From the NCBI RefSeq assembly GCF_023283885.1, contig NZ_JAKILA010000001.1, positions 336,008 to 400,007 on the forward strand: a DNA stretch of 64,000 nt. The letters are read 5' to 3'. This stretch comes from Shewanella basaltis (lineage in GTDB: Bacteria; Pseudomonadota; Gammaproteobacteria; Enterobacterales; Shewanellaceae). The translations under genes and the position numbers were made by a program. This document shows positions 26,457-35,993 of the stretch, piece by piece; within the stretch, counting starts at the first letter, position 1; each line of letters begins with the position of its first letter. The notes under the pieces are model-generated. The model was given only the letters and a program-made list of their open reading frames with translations, had not been told where the DNA came from and made no database searches.

Positions 26457-28853
26457 TTAAAACTCATATTTAACTGTCGCTGTGGTAGTGCGGCCATTAA
26501 TGGTTCGTGCTCTGATAATGTTGTTATCAGGAATAGACCCCTCTTCAGCTTCAGTAATACCAACGGTGTCAAACAAGTTGTTTACGTTTAATGCTAACGA
26601 TAATGCGTCAGTTAACTGGTATGACGCAAATGCATTAACCTGAGTGTAACCGTCAAATTCTAAGTCGTTATTATCCTGTGCGTAGGTGTCGGTAGTACCA
26701 ATTAAATTGACACCAACAGAGCCTTTATCAAAGTTATAACGACCCATTAGCGAGTAAATAAAATCAGCCTGACGACGAGGTGTGTTACCAATGACATCTG
26801 GGTTAAGCGCATCTTTAACAATCTCGGCATCTGTCCAGGTCACGTTACCGCGAAAATCAAAGTCACCTACATAGTAAGCCCCTTCTAACTCAATCCCTTT
26901 TGCCTCATATTTACGGTCAAAAAAGTTTTGGCTAGTGGCTTCAAAGTTTTGCTCTTCAGTTTCTGAGTAAAACCCTGTTGCAAACAATGACAAGCTGTCA
27001 TAGCGATATTTAACACCCATCTCATACTGATCCACTTCGTCGACAGAATCTTCATCTGCCACCGAGCCATCGGCACGCACTTTACCAAATAGTAAGCGGT
27101 CAGCATTGGCACGACCACCATGACTGATGCGAGCAAATGCTGCTAAATCGTCAGAAATTTGGTAGTTTGCACCTAATGAATATGAGGCATAACCCCAGTC
27201 GTAATTCACTAGTTGTGGGTTAGCATTATCAATCGACGACACGCTCAATTCTGGCTGTGAAATGGTACCGTCACGGTTCATATCAACTTGAGATTGCACA
27301 TTACCGGCATAATAACCACTGGCATCACCTGAGTCATAACGCACGCTACCGTCTAATGATAAATCGCCAAACTTAGTCGACGCCGCAATGTACGGTGCTT
27401 TAATGGTGTAGTCTGAATCGTAATTACGTTGGCAGCAATTACCCCAATATGGCACGCCGTAAGCGTATAAACCGTTATCAGAATACGACGTACCGTCTGC
27501 AGCAACCACATCAAGAAGCGCAGCATTATCGCCCTTCACTTCCATTAAGTATGAGTTCCACATCCACGTCATATTGATGTTTTGAGTGGCGGTATAAAAA
27601 CCAAATGTCACGTTTGAGTCGTCAAACGTTTTGGTTAACTTCATGTCATTTACAATCGAACCAAAGTCGTTCATGGTCACGTCAAAGCTATGAATTCGCA
27701 TCGCTAAGTCGCTTTGAAAAACCTCACCAGCATTGGCGCCGTTGGCATAAAGTAATTGTGAACCTGCCCCCCCAATACTGTCTGCTATGCTTGAGCTACT
27801 GCCCACCTCAGCAGGGATCAACGACATAAAGTTGCCGCTCACATCAGACACTCGGAAACGGTTTTCAACTAACCAATCTTCACCTAAATCAAATGACGCC
27901 TCTAAACCCACAGAGTTAACAACAGGGTTCATGCCGTCGCGCATGTCACCGCGGCTGATATTGCCGTCGGCATCTAAGCGCAATGTTGATAACAAATTGG
28001 CAGAATGGACAGTGTCAGATTTTGCATCAAAACCCGCAATTGAGCTGCCGTCTGAGTACATAGGCATAGGTAAATAACCAATGCTCTTATCGTTTAAATG
28101 CTTGAAGTACAAACGCACATAGCCACTGTCAAACTCTTTTGTAATATTAGCTTTAACCTGGCCACCTTTGTTGGCTGTGTAGCCTGCTTCGCGAGGGCCA
28201 TCACCGGTTCTAACAAACCCACCAATATGGAAACGCATTGAATCGTTAATGCTTGCGCCATATTCAAAATCGGTACGCAGCGTGTCGTAATCGACACCCA
28301 CAGTAGATGACACACTGCCCGCATCGCTAGTACCGGTTTTGCTGATGACGTTGATAATACCGCCAGGCGCGTTACTGGCCGCGGTTGATGCTGAACCACC
28401 ACGTATTGATTCGATAGTTTGCGTTGTCGAATCAATACGTAAAAAGATGTCTGCGTTACCAAAGGCGATATCGCCAAACTGTAAAATGGGTAAACCATCT
28501 TCTTGAATTTGTAAAAACTTAGCACCACCTGAAGCCACAGGTAAACCACGCACTGCGATGTTTGCATTGCCTTCACCACCCGTTGACTCGACTTTCATCC
28601 CCGGAATAATTCGAAATGCTTCAGCAGATGAGCGTGGCGAGCTGACCGCCAAATCGTCTGGAGATAAGCTACTGACAGACACACTCGAGTCCATTACGCG
28701 AGTACCGCGTGCAACCCCAGTGACGGTAATACGTTCAAGGCCAATAGCATCTTTTTGCGTGTCGGTTGTTTCTGTGTCAGCGGCCCATAGGCTTGAGCTA
28801 ACCATCATTGCAAGCGTACTAAGTACAAACTTTTTCGATGTGCTGTTTATCAT
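26457..28853 (-). CDS. TonB-dependent outer-membrane receptor, likely for sucrose
   Basis: 798 aa with a signal peptide (STSKKFVLSTLAMMVSSSLWA). The plug domain runs to about residue 160 (AFRIIPGMKVESTGGEGNANIAVRGLP, ESIRGGSASTAASNAPGGIINVISKTG). The beta-barrel ends with TTTATVKYEF, with the aromatic C-terminal residue needed for BamA. An 18-bp palindrome identical to the one before scrP lies about 240 bp upstream, so it belongs to the sucrose regulon. It should import sucrose or sucrose-containing oligosaccharides into the periplasm with TonB energy. Such receptors (omp_scr) are reported for Shewanella sucrose clusters. Confidence 0.85.
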   Translation of the reverse strand: MINSTSKKFVLSTLAMMVSSSLWAADTETTDTQKDAIGLERITVTGVARGTRVMDSSVSVSSLSPDDLAVSSPRSSAEAFRIIPGMKVESTGGEGNANIAVRGLPVASGGAKFLQIQEDGLPILQFGDIAFGNADIFLRIDSTTQTIESIRGGSASTAASNAPGGIINVISKTGTSDAGSVSSTVGVDYDTLRTDFEYGASINDSMRFHIGGFVRTGDGPREAGYTANKGGQVKANITKEFDSGYVRLYFKHLNDKSIGYLPMPMYSDGSSIAGFDAKSDTVHSANLLSTLRLDADGNISRGDMRDGMNPVVNSVGLEASFDLGEDWLVENRFRVSDVSGNFMSLIPAEVGSSSSIADSIGGAGSQLLYANGANAGEVFQSDLAMRIHSFDVTMNDFGSIVNDMKLTKTFDDSNVTFGFYTATQNINMTWMWNSYLMEVKGDNAALLDVVAADGTSYSDNGLYAYGVPYWGNCCQRNYDSDYTIKAPYIAASTKFGDLSLDGSVRYDSGDASGYYAGNVQSQVDMNRDGTISQPELSVSSIDNANPQLVNYDWGYASYSLGANYQISDDLAAFARISHGGRANADRLLFGKVRADGSVADEDSVDEVDQYEMGVKYRYDSLSLFATGFYSETEEQNFEATSQNFFDRKYEAKGIELEGAYYVGDFDFRGNVTWTDAEIVKDALNPDVIGNTPRRQADFIYSLMGRYNFDKGSVGVNLIGTTDTYAQDNNDLEFDGYTQVNAFASYQLTDALSLALNVNNLFDTVGITEAEEGSIPDNNIIRARTINGRTTTATVKYEF

Positions 28854-29230
28854 TTTTATGTCCCCACATAAAGAGTATTGATGCTGCTGAACATCCCCAT
28901 TACAGCATCGTTATTATTTTTCATCTCAATCGAGTTAAGCTCATCAACGCCAAAATTGTGAAATGTGTTTTGAATTAAATTATTCACTTTATTGAGGCCA
29001 ATCAGTTGTGTTGCACACAGACTTAAATCCCATGTTTAAGCCCAACATCAACGTGAGGTTTCACTTAAGCTAACGCGTAAATAAAAACCCAACTTAATCG
29101 ATTAAGTTACAAGTTAGCAACTAATTAAATAATTGCAAGTACAATTTATGTTCAAAGTTAAGCAAAATTTAACAAAAATGACTTAAGTAAATGTTTATTA
29201 AATTAAATATAATTTTAACAATGTGGTTAA
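28854..29230. other. Non-coding leader of the TonB receptor gene
   Basis: This 377-bp gap holds the promoter region of the receptor and the operator at 29091-29108. It is very AT-rich towards the permease gene. I see no gene in it and no clear terminator for the permease. Confidence 0.6.
29091..29108. promoter_or_regulatory. ScrR operator upstream of the TonB receptor
   Basis: AACTTAATCGATTAAGTT is a perfect 18-bp palindrome with the central CG typical of LacI-family sites. It is identical to the site at 30591-30608. Confidence 0.85.
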
Positions 29231-30451
29231 TTATTCAACATTGGCTGTGAGCAGGTGCCCTGATGGATCGCGTAGCAGGTTATAAACCGCCATAAAACAT
29301 AATAAAAAGGCAAAACCTGTCGCCAGGTAAAAACCATATTTAACATGGCCAAACATATCACCTACAAACCCCATCAATAGCGGTCCTAACGCCGCCGATA
29401 ACGCAGTAAAAAACAAAATAACGCCAGCAACAGACCCGTGCTGTTCAACAGGGAAGCAACTTATGCCCTTAGAGTTTAGCGTTGGGTATATCATCGACAT
29501 AAATAAGCCCGACAATGGCAATAAGATGACTGCGGCAGATATGCCATACAACATTGCACCTAGGTAACACAGACTAATCGCCAAGCTGAACCAAAACATC
29601 ACTTGCTGCCAACTAAACCGATTCAGTATCCAGCCGCCCAAAAAGCGCCCAATTGCACGTAAGGTAAAAAAGATGGTGAGTGCATAAGTGGCAACCAAGA
29701 CTAAATTCCCCTCGTAATTTAGCAGGAGTGTCGGCATCCATACATAAATGGCCACTTCAGTTGCAACATACAGTCCTATGGCTAACGAATACCCTAATGC
29801 ATAGGGGTTTTTCATCATCCTAAAGGTGCTGGCTAAGTTAATTTCTTGGGTCGATGTTCGCTTAATCTGTGGGTATGGCGCTCGATATGCTAACCAGCAC
29901 AATACTAAGCAAAAGACCCCAGCACCAAAGTAAAGGTACTTCCACGACACGCCAGTAACAAGCAAGTAACTCACAATGGCAGGGCCAACCATTGCCCCCA
30001 CACCAAAGAAGCCTTCAACGGTATTCATGGTACTTGAGTGCTGTTTTGAACTCGTCGAAATATCGCCAATCAGCCCCAGCGCCCCTGTTTTAAATACACC
30101 AATAGCAATCCCCACTAAGGCGAGTAAAAACAGGAAGTAGTAAAACGACTCACCCAATGCAAACATAAAGCTCGCAGCGGCAAACAATAACAATCCGATT
30201 AAGATTGTGGTTTTACGACCTAGCTTATCGGCTAAAAAACCTAAAAATAGTCCACTCAATGCAATAAATAACATTGGCATGTAATGAAAAGCGCTTGCTT
30301 GTGACATTGATAAATCAAACGTTGTAATTAATTCTGGGATAATCACCCCAACTGCATCAGAGGTCATTGCAAACATAAAAAACATCAAATATGTCAGCAT
30401 TCTAATCCGTGCATTACCGCTATTTTCATTTGTATTCAAATGACTAACCAT
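29231..30451 (-). CDS. scrT: MFS sugar permease, likely sucrose
   Basis: 406 aa from ATG 30451, with AAGG eight bases upstream; a GTG at 30460 is the alternative. About twelve membrane helices with the MFS loop GFLADKLGRKTTILIG between helices 2 and 3 and RAIGRFLGGWILNRFSWQQVMFW in the second half. It is divergent from sucrose phosphorylase with the operator between. It should carry sucrose across the inner membrane by cation symport. The specificity is inferred from the cluster, not from residues. Confidence 0.82.
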   Translation of the reverse strand: MVSHLNTNENSGNARIRMLTYLMFFMFAMTSDAVGVIIPELITTFDLSMSQASAFHYMPMLFIALSGLFLGFLADKLGRKTTILIGLLLFAAASFMFALGESFYYFLFLLALVGIAIGVFKTGALGLIGDISTSSKQHSSTMNTVEGFFGVGAMVGPAIVSYLLVTGVSWKYLYFGAGVFCLVLCWLAYRAPYPQIKRTSTQEINLASTFRMMKNPYALGYSLAIGLYVATEVAIYVWMPTLLLNYEGNLVLVATYALTIFFTLRAIGRFLGGWILNRFSWQQVMFWFSLAISLCYLGAMLYGISAAVILLPLSGLFMSMIYPTLNSKGISCFPVEQHGSVAGVILFFTALSAALGPLLMGFVGDMFGHVKYGFYLATGFAFLLCFMAVYNLLRDPSGHLLTANVE

Positions 30452-30590
30452 ACCATCCACCTTCTTTTTATATGCTTTTCTTTGTGGTTTATGAGTCGAT
30501 TTTTACGCTCACATTCGTCTTCTCCCACAGAAAACGAACTCAATTTTTAAACAAAGCCCTTGAATAATGTTTCATCTTGGTTAAATATAC

Positions 30591-30608
30591 AACTTAATCG
30601 ATTAAGTT
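30591..30608. promoter_or_regulatory. ScrR operator between permease and sucrose phosphorylase
   Basis: The same 18-bp palindrome as at 29091-29108, 31 bp before the scrP ATG. It can control both divergent genes. Confidence 0.88.
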
Positions 30609-30639
30609 TTTTTAGAAATCTATTTTAAGAGTCGCCAAA

Positions 30640-32121
30640 ATGAAAAATAATGTTCAGCTGATTACATACGTAGATCGTATAGCTCACTCAGATTTAAAAG
30701 GACTCAAACAGGTTCTAGACACAGAACTGCATGATCTTTTTGGTGGCGTACATCTATTGCCTTTTTACTACCCTATAGATGGTAGCGATGCCGGATTTGA
30801 CCCAATCGATCACGGCAAAGTGGATGAACGCTTAGGTGATTGGAACGACGTAAAACAAATTGGCCAGCAATACGACATTATGGCTGACTTAATCGTTAAC
30901 CATATGTCTGCCGAATCGACAGAGTTTCAAGATGTGCTTGCCAAGGGTAAACAATCTCCATATTGGGATCTGTTTTTAACCAAAGAAAGCGTATTCCCAA
31001 ATGGGCTAAGTGCAGAAGATCAGGCCAAAATCTATCGCCCTCGCCCAGGTAGCTGCTTTACCACTTACACATTAGCCGACGGAACTGAAGTCGAGTTTTG
31101 GACGACTTTCACGTCAAATCAAATCGACATTAATGTTCACACCGCAGCCGGACAAGCTCATCTAAATAACGTACTGAATCGCTTTCACGAAAGTAAAGTC
31201 GACCTCATCAGACTTGACGCTGCGGGCTATGCAATAAAAAAACCGGGCACTAGCTGCTTTATGATTGATGAATCTTTTGCCTTTGTAGATGAATTAGCAA
31301 AAAAAGCCAACAGCCTCGGCATGACCACATTGGCAGAAATTCACTCGCACTACATGACACAAATCGACATCGCTAAGCGGGTTGATATGGTGTATGACTT
31401 TGCACTGCCGCCATTAATTTTACACAGTTTGTTTAGCAAAGATGCGAGCGCCTTAACTCACTGGTTATCAATTGCTCCTCGCAACTGCGTTACCGTGCTA
31501 GATACTCACGATGGCATTGGTATTATCGATGCAGGGCCTGTTGGCAATAAAGCTGGTTTATTAACGCCAGCCGAAATTGACAACCTTGTTAATCAAATTC
31601 ACCGCAACAGTAAAGGTGAAAGCTTACAGGCAACTGGCGCTGCAGCAAGCAACGTAGACCTTTACCAAGTAAATTGTACTTATTACGATGCCCTTGCTCA
31701 AAATGATGTAGATTACTTAATTGCACGCAGTATTCAGTTTTTTGCTCCAGGCATACCGCAGGTGTATTACACAGGTTTACTGGCCGAAACCAACGCAATG
31801 GAATTACTCAACAAGACTCAAGTAGGACGCGATATTAACCGCCCTTATTTGCATGTGAGTGATATTCAAACATCTATGCAAAAACCTGTGGTCAAAGCAT
31901 TATGCGAACTGATTAAGCTTCGCAATACTCAACAGGCATTTAATGGTGAGTTTAGTATGAGCTATGACAACCAGCAGTTACATCTAACCTGGAAAAATGG
32001 CGATGACACTGCAAATTTAATCGTTGATTTTGCAATTAAAGATGCTCAAATAAGTGTCACCAATAAACAGCAATCTCAACGTATCGTACTTACTGAGTTA
32101 CTTGCCAAACACAAGCTGTAA
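30640..32121 (+). CDS. scrP: Sucrose phosphorylase (GH13)
   Basis: 493 aa. QLITYVDRIAHSDLKGLKQVL and VHLLPFYYPIDGSDAGFDP are the start of the GH13 subfamily 18 barrel. The catalytic set lies in DLIRLDAAGYA (nucleophile Asp193), TTLAEIHSHY (acid/base Glu233) and LDTHDGIG (Asp291), almost the same numbering as characterised sucrose phosphorylases. The enzyme splits sucrose with phosphate into glucose-1-phosphate and fructose in the cytoplasm, feeding ScrK. It is divergent from the MFS permease and followed by a strong terminator. Glucosylglycerol phosphorylase is a remote alternative. Confidence 0.93.
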   Translation: MKNNVQLITYVDRIAHSDLKGLKQVLDTELHDLFGGVHLLPFYYPIDGSDAGFDPIDHGKVDERLGDWNDVKQIGQQYDIMADLIVNHMSAESTEFQDVLAKGKQSPYWDLFLTKESVFPNGLSAEDQAKIYRPRPGSCFTTYTLADGTEVEFWTTFTSNQIDINVHTAAGQAHLNNVLNRFHESKVDLIRLDAAGYAIKKPGTSCFMIDESFAFVDELAKKANSLGMTTLAEIHSHYMTQIDIAKRVDMVYDFALPPLILHSLFSKDASALTHWLSIAPRNCVTVLDTHDGIGIIDAGPVGNKAGLLTPAEIDNLVNQIHRNSKGESLQATGAAASNVDLYQVNCTYYDALAQNDVDYLIARSIQFFAPGIPQVYYTGLLAETNAMELLNKTQVGRDINRPYLHVSDIQTSMQKPVVKALCELIKLRNTQQAFNGEFSMSYDNQQLHLTWKNGDDTANLIVDFAIKDAQISVTNKQQSQRIVLTELLAKHKL

Positions 32122-32135
32122 CCATACGGGTTAAT

Positions 32136-32170
32136 AACAATAAGGCGCCGATAATATGCGCCTTATTGTT
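32136..32170. terminator. Terminator between scrP and scrR
   Basis: AACAATAAGGCGC pairs perfectly with GCGCCTTATTGTT around a 9-nt loop, 14 bp after the scrP stop; symmetric for the two convergent genes. Confidence 0.8.
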
Positions 32171-32206
32171 GCTTGAAATTCAGCTGAAATACCGCATTAA
32201 CACTTT

Positions 32207-33238
32207 CTAACAACTGCCACCTCGCGACAACTCATAACCTAGCACTTCAGCATGATGGGCATCTGCAATAAACATCTCTGCTGCTTTACGGCCTTTTTGT
32301 TCAGAATGTTGGTATACCGTCGTCAAAGTCGGCAGCATTCGTGCAGCCTCATCAATACCATCAAAGCCGACAACTCGAATATCCTCAGGGATCCTTAATC
32401 CTTGTTGAAGGGCTTCGCGCATCAAACTCAGTGCAATGAGGTCACTCATGCACAAAAATACATTAGGACGAGGCACGCTATTTAACGCCTCTTTAGCTGC
32501 AATACTGGCAAGGTTTGAGTTACTTTCAGGGATGTTCCAAATACGATCATCACCTAACGTGACCCCCGTATCACTGATGGCATCTAAGTACCCTTGCAGG
32601 CGTTGATGCGCAACAGATGTGTCGATTTCCATCGAGTGAATATCATACACACGACAGGTTAAATGGGTGTCTAGCAAGCGTAACCCAAGAATGGCAACAT
32701 GGTCATTTGGCGACTTAATTGCCAGTTTTGCAACCTCATAGGCACCGGCTTTATTATCAATACTCACAGACGCGCTTCGGTGAATATTAAAGTCGACAGT
32801 AACCACTTTTTTACGAATTTTTTTAAACTGTTCGGCCAGTAAACGATTTCGTGGGCGACCATAGCATATAAAACCATCAACAAAATCATTGATGCTATTC
32901 ACACTCTCAGCACTGCCTGAAAACAACAATAAATTGAGTTTATGCTGCTCAAAAACGGCCGCGACGCCTTTCATAAATCGACTTGCAACAGGATCTGACA
33001 CCATATATTCAATACTGTCTGACAGCACCAATGCTACCGTATCAAATTTACCGCGTCTTAAAGACTGTGCAGCTTTGTTTGGGCCAAAATAACCGAGTAC
33101 GTTACACGCTTCTAAAATTTCTTTACGGCGCTTTTCCGACAGCTGGTCTGGGCGATTAAACGCATTAGACACAGTTGCATTCGATACGCCTAATTCTTTA
33201 GCGATACTTTTTAAGGTCCAATGTTTAGAGTCTGACAT
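32207..33238 (-). CDS. scrR: LacI-family regulator of the sucrose genes
   Basis: 343 aa. The N-terminal headpiece WTLKSIAKELGVSNATVSNAFNRPDQLSEKRRKEILEACNVLGY is a clear LacI HTH plus hinge. The periplasmic-binding-like domain follows (VALVLSDSIEYMVSDPVASRFMKGVAAVFEQ, VFLCMSDLIALSLMREALQQGLRIPEDIRVVGFDG). It is convergent with scrP and is the only LacI protein in the window, so it most likely binds the two identical palindromes. I see no copy of the operator before its own start. Confidence 0.88.
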   Translation of the reverse strand: MSDSKHWTLKSIAKELGVSNATVSNAFNRPDQLSEKRRKEILEACNVLGYFGPNKAAQSLRRGKFDTVALVLSDSIEYMVSDPVASRFMKGVAAVFEQHKLNLLLFSGSAESVNSINDFVDGFICYGRPRNRLLAEQFKKIRKKVVTVDFNIHRSASVSIDNKAGAYEVAKLAIKSPNDHVAILGLRLLDTHLTCRVYDIHSMEIDTSVAHQRLQGYLDAISDTGVTLGDDRIWNIPESNSNLASIAAKEALNSVPRPNVFLCMSDLIALSLMREALQQGLRIPEDIRVVGFDGIDEAARMLPTLTTVYQHSEQKGRKAAEMFIADAHHAEVLGYELSRGGSC

Positions 33239-33390
33239 GTGGGTCCGTTTAATGCGTTACCGCGCTCTGTGAGCAGTAGATAACATGAATATACCGATGC
33301 CCGACATTGAAAACAATCTAGGCAAAGTCACAAAGGGGATAAAACGTGCCCAAATAAAACGCAGGGCACGAAATAGGCAAATATTAACGA

Positions 33391-33954
33391 TTAATCTTGT
33401 AGATTATATTGCTTCGCGTAATCAACTAAACTGGCCAGCGACATATTTTGCTGTTCTGTTGGTTTGGTTAAACGTTTAGCAAACCAATAACGGGGTTTCC
33501 AGTACACATTATTTAAACTAGAAATTTTCACGCCTTTTTTGGTAGATGCATGTAAAAACTTATCCTGGCCCATGTAAATCCCTACATGACGGGTTGTTCT
33601 ACCGGTTTTAAAAAACACCAAATCACCGATATCAAGCTGATGCCTTGGAACATCTTTACCTAAAGTGCGCTGTGCATTAACCGAGCGTGGTAATTTTTCA
33701 CCCACAATATCAAGGTAAGCTAAGTAAACAAAACCCGAGCAATCAATGCCATTACGGCTCAAACCACCTAAGCGATACGGTGTGCCTTTCCATTGATCAT
33801 GAAAACTGAGTAAGTTTGACTCACTCCACTTAGGCGGCTCTGGCTTAAGCATAGGTGGCACCACCACAGGTTTAGGTGCAACCACCACAGGCGGATTAGA
33901 CGCACACGCAGACAACAACACCACTAAACAAGCAAATAATATTCTTTTAGCCAA
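33391..33954 (-). CDS. NlpC/P60 family murein hydrolase lipoprotein
   Basis: 187 aa from TTG 33954, chosen because GGAG lies nine bases upstream and it gives a clean signal peptide (AKRILFACLVVLLSAC); a TTG at 33969 is also possible. The lipobox Cys is near residue 16. After a proline-rich linker (VVVAPKPVVVPPMLKPEPP) the NlpC/P60 domain shows the catalytic Cys in GIDCSGFVYLAY, His in TRHVGIYMGQDKF and the polar residue near FLHAS. It should cut gamma-D-glutamyl-diaminopimelate bonds in the periplasm, like Spr/MepS. Confidence 0.85.
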   Translation of the reverse strand: MAKRILFACLVVLLSACASNPPVVVAPKPVVVPPMLKPEPPKWSESNLLSFHDQWKGTPYRLGGLSRNGIDCSGFVYLAYLDIVGEKLPRSVNAQRTLGKDVPRHQLDIGDLVFFKTGRTTRHVGIYMGQDKFLHASTKKGVKISSLNNVYWKPRYWFAKRLTKPTEQQNMSLASLVDYAKQYNLQD

Positions 33955-34062
33955 TTCGACCCACTCCAAGACCCGAAAAAAATCACCGAAATATAAAGAC
34001 CTTTAGATAAATACACAATCAAAATACGTCATAAGCCACTGAGTAATGCGATAAAGCTTAAT

Positions 34063-34647
34063 TTAGCGGGTGATCAGTTGCATGCATTGCACAATGGCGC
34101 GTTTTGCTGCGGTTTTATCTGCTTTAATTTGACAGCGTAACATAGTCCCTTGCCAATTTGACCAAAAAATGTTCGATAACACGCTCGCGCTCAATTCTGT
34201 TTTAATAAATCCTTGCTGCTGCCCTTGCTCAATAAGCGCATTAAACTGACTCAACCACTGGTCAAAAAGGCGATTCAGTGTCTGGTGCAAAATCACCATC
34301 TGCGGATTCACTTCAACCATCAAGTTGCCCATTAAGCAGCCACGGGGCTGATTGTCGCTAAATAAAAAGTCAATCAGTTGATGGTAGCCACTCAATACCG
34401 CTGTAACGTTAGTTTTAAAGTTTGCCTGAGGCTCCATGGCAATCGGCGCGATACGTTGGTCAAAATAGTATTGTGCGACTTCGGCGGCAAACGCTTCTTT
34501 ACTGGCAAAATAATGATAAAACGAGCCTTTAGGAATGCCCACTTCATCCAATATCAGTTTAATCCCCACGGCGCTGTATCCGTGTAAAGCAAATAGCTTT
34601 TCACCGACGGCGCAAATCGACTGTTTACTGCTGGTATTTTTGTTCAT
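34063..34647 (-). CDS. TetR-family transcriptional regulator
   Basis: 194 aa from ATG 34647; GGGAGA four bases upstream fixes it, although the frame stays open to 34803. The HTH is KLFALHGYSAVGIKLILDEVGIPKGSFYHYFASKEAF. The C-terminal half includes QPRGCLMGNLMVEVNPQMVIL, as in TetR_C_16 / AcrR-like repressors. A 19-bp inverted repeat lies about 35 bp upstream and suggests autoregulation. No divergent transporter or enzyme gene is next to it, so its other targets are unknown. Confidence 0.82.
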   Translation of the reverse strand: MNKNTSSKQSICAVGEKLFALHGYSAVGIKLILDEVGIPKGSFYHYFASKEAFAAEVAQYYFDQRIAPIAMEPQANFKTNVTAVLSGYHQLIDFLFSDNQPRGCLMGNLMVEVNPQMVILHQTLNRLFDQWLSQFNALIEQGQQQGFIKTELSASVLSNIFWSNWQGTMLRCQIKADKTAAKRAIVQCMQLITR

Positions 34648-34680
34648 AAGCTCTCCCTGTTGGCCGTTACGATAACCAAA

Positions 34681-34699
34681 AATAGACCAGTCGTCTATT
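34681..34699. promoter_or_regulatory. Inverted repeat upstream of the TetR regulator
   Basis: AATAGACCAGTCGTCTATT has perfect 7-bp arms (AATAGAC / GTCTATT) around five bases, a usual size for TetR-family operators. It lies 34 bp before the gene start. Confidence 0.6.
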
Positions 34700-34907
34700 T
34701 GTTTCCAGTTTATTGCTAACATTGGAGCTCGCTGCAAGTATAAGTGCGATAAAGGCTGCAAAACTGGTGAGGCCAGCGCAAAAGGAAATGAACTTAAGGA
34801 CAAGCTAAGTAAACAGCAGTTAGATAAAAAGTCAGCCCATTAGTAACAACTAGACATTCACAACAGGCCATTCACAACAAGTGACAAACTGAGCCGCGGG
34901 AAGAATA

Positions 34908-35177
34908 TTAGCTGGTGTTTTGCTTAATAGACTCATCGAGCCGTTGTTGGGTGTCTGCACGCTGTTGACGACGTTCATCATCGATATGCTGATTAACCAA
35001 TTGCTCACATTGTTTTTGTTGGTCATATTGGCGTAAAGGATCGGCGGCTCTATCTGTTTGAGCCTGGCATAACACGCTACTGCATCCGCTTAACAACACA
35101 CTCACTGACACAACTAAAACGGGAAAATACCTCGATGATACCGCCAAATCATCGCGGCTTATGTCGTTATCATGCAT
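34908..35177 (-). CDS. Small lipoprotein of unknown function
   Basis: 89 aa. GGGGAG precedes the ATG. The export signal has an unusually long polar N-region (16 residues), then YFPVLVVSVSVLLSGC with the lipobox Cys at about 32. The mature part is short, highly charged and glutamine-rich (QYDQQKQCEQLVNQHIDDERRQQ), probably helical. I do not recognise a family. It lies 76 bp after the BON gene, behind that gene's terminator. Confidence 0.65.
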   Translation of the reverse strand: MHDNDISRDDLAVSSRYFPVLVVSVSVLLSGCSSVLCQAQTDRAADPLRQYDQQKQCEQLVNQHIDDERRQQRADTQQRLDESIKQNTS

Positions 35178-35205
35178 ACCAGACTCCCCAATAAATGTGA
35201 CCCAT

Positions 35206-35230
35206 AAAAAAACCAGCCCGAAGGCTGGTT
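35206..35230 (-). terminator. Terminator of the BON-domain gene
   Basis: On the minus strand AACCAGCC-TTCG-GGCTGGTT with a UUCG-type loop, followed by a T tract, 24 bp after the stop. Confidence 0.85.
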
Positions 35231-35253
35231 AATAATAAGCTAATCAATCACGA

Positions 35254-35811
35254 TTACCCAATAATGCGTAACTCATCGACAACCTTTTTAACGTCGTCGG
35301 TATTTTTAGCAATGGTTAGGGCTAAATCACGCTCAGCGTCACTTGATACCGTACCTTCTAGGGTCACGACGCCATTTTCAACATCAACATCAATTTCGGT
35401 ACCCGAGATATCAGTTGAAAATAATAAGCGGGTTTTCACCACTGTCGCCACTTTTGAGTCGGTTAACGTATCGGCGAATGTTTCGCTGTCATGATCTTTC
35501 TCATGATGCTGCGTCATCACAGTTAATTCGTTATTAACCTCGTTAACGCCGTCAACACTTTTGACTAATTCTGCAGCCAGCGCTTTATCAACACTGCTGT
35601 TTACTTTACCGGTTAAGGTGACGTTACCGTCTGTTACGTCGGTATTAATATCAAAAGAGTTAAGGTTAGTGTTTAACAATAACGTGGTTTCAGCTTTACC
35701 ATCAATCCATGCATCTTTTGCATCATCCTGCCAATCTTGAGCTGCGTTTGCACTGAATGCCATTGAACCAAGAACGATGCTTGTTAATACTGATAATGTG
35801 GTCTTTTTCAT
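35254..35811 (-). CDS. Periplasmic BON-domain protein (OsmY-like)
   Basis: 185 aa from ATG 35811, supported by GGAGAG six bases upstream. The signal peptide (KKTTLSVLTSIVLGSMAFSANA) is followed by two BON repeats. The first centres on NLNSFDINTDVTDGNVTLTGKVNSSVDKALAAELV, the second on STDISGTEIDVDVENGVVTLEGTVSSDAERDLAL; the VxLxGxV pattern is conserved in both. Such proteins accumulate in the periplasm under osmotic or envelope stress and bind phospholipid surfaces. Small stress-type genes lie on both sides. Confidence 0.85.
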   Translation of the reverse strand: MKKTTLSVLTSIVLGSMAFSANAAQDWQDDAKDAWIDGKAETTLLLNTNLNSFDINTDVTDGNVTLTGKVNSSVDKALAAELVKSVDGVNEVNNELTVMTQHHEKDHDSETFADTLTDSKVATVVKTRLLFSTDISGTEIDVDVENGVVTLEGTVSSDAERDLALTIAKNTDDVKKVVDELRIIG

Positions 35812-35993
35812 AAAAATACTCTCCATTGTTAGTGTTAATGCTGTTTTACATAGTTAGGTAATGCGCCAATCATGCCAACTTTTATAACTACCTGTTTTAA
35901 ATTAGCTTATTAAAATACCCACTTAAAACCCATTGGTGATTACAGCTTAACGTCGGACTTTTTTACCGGCCTAATGTAAATTTTTCACTGTGA

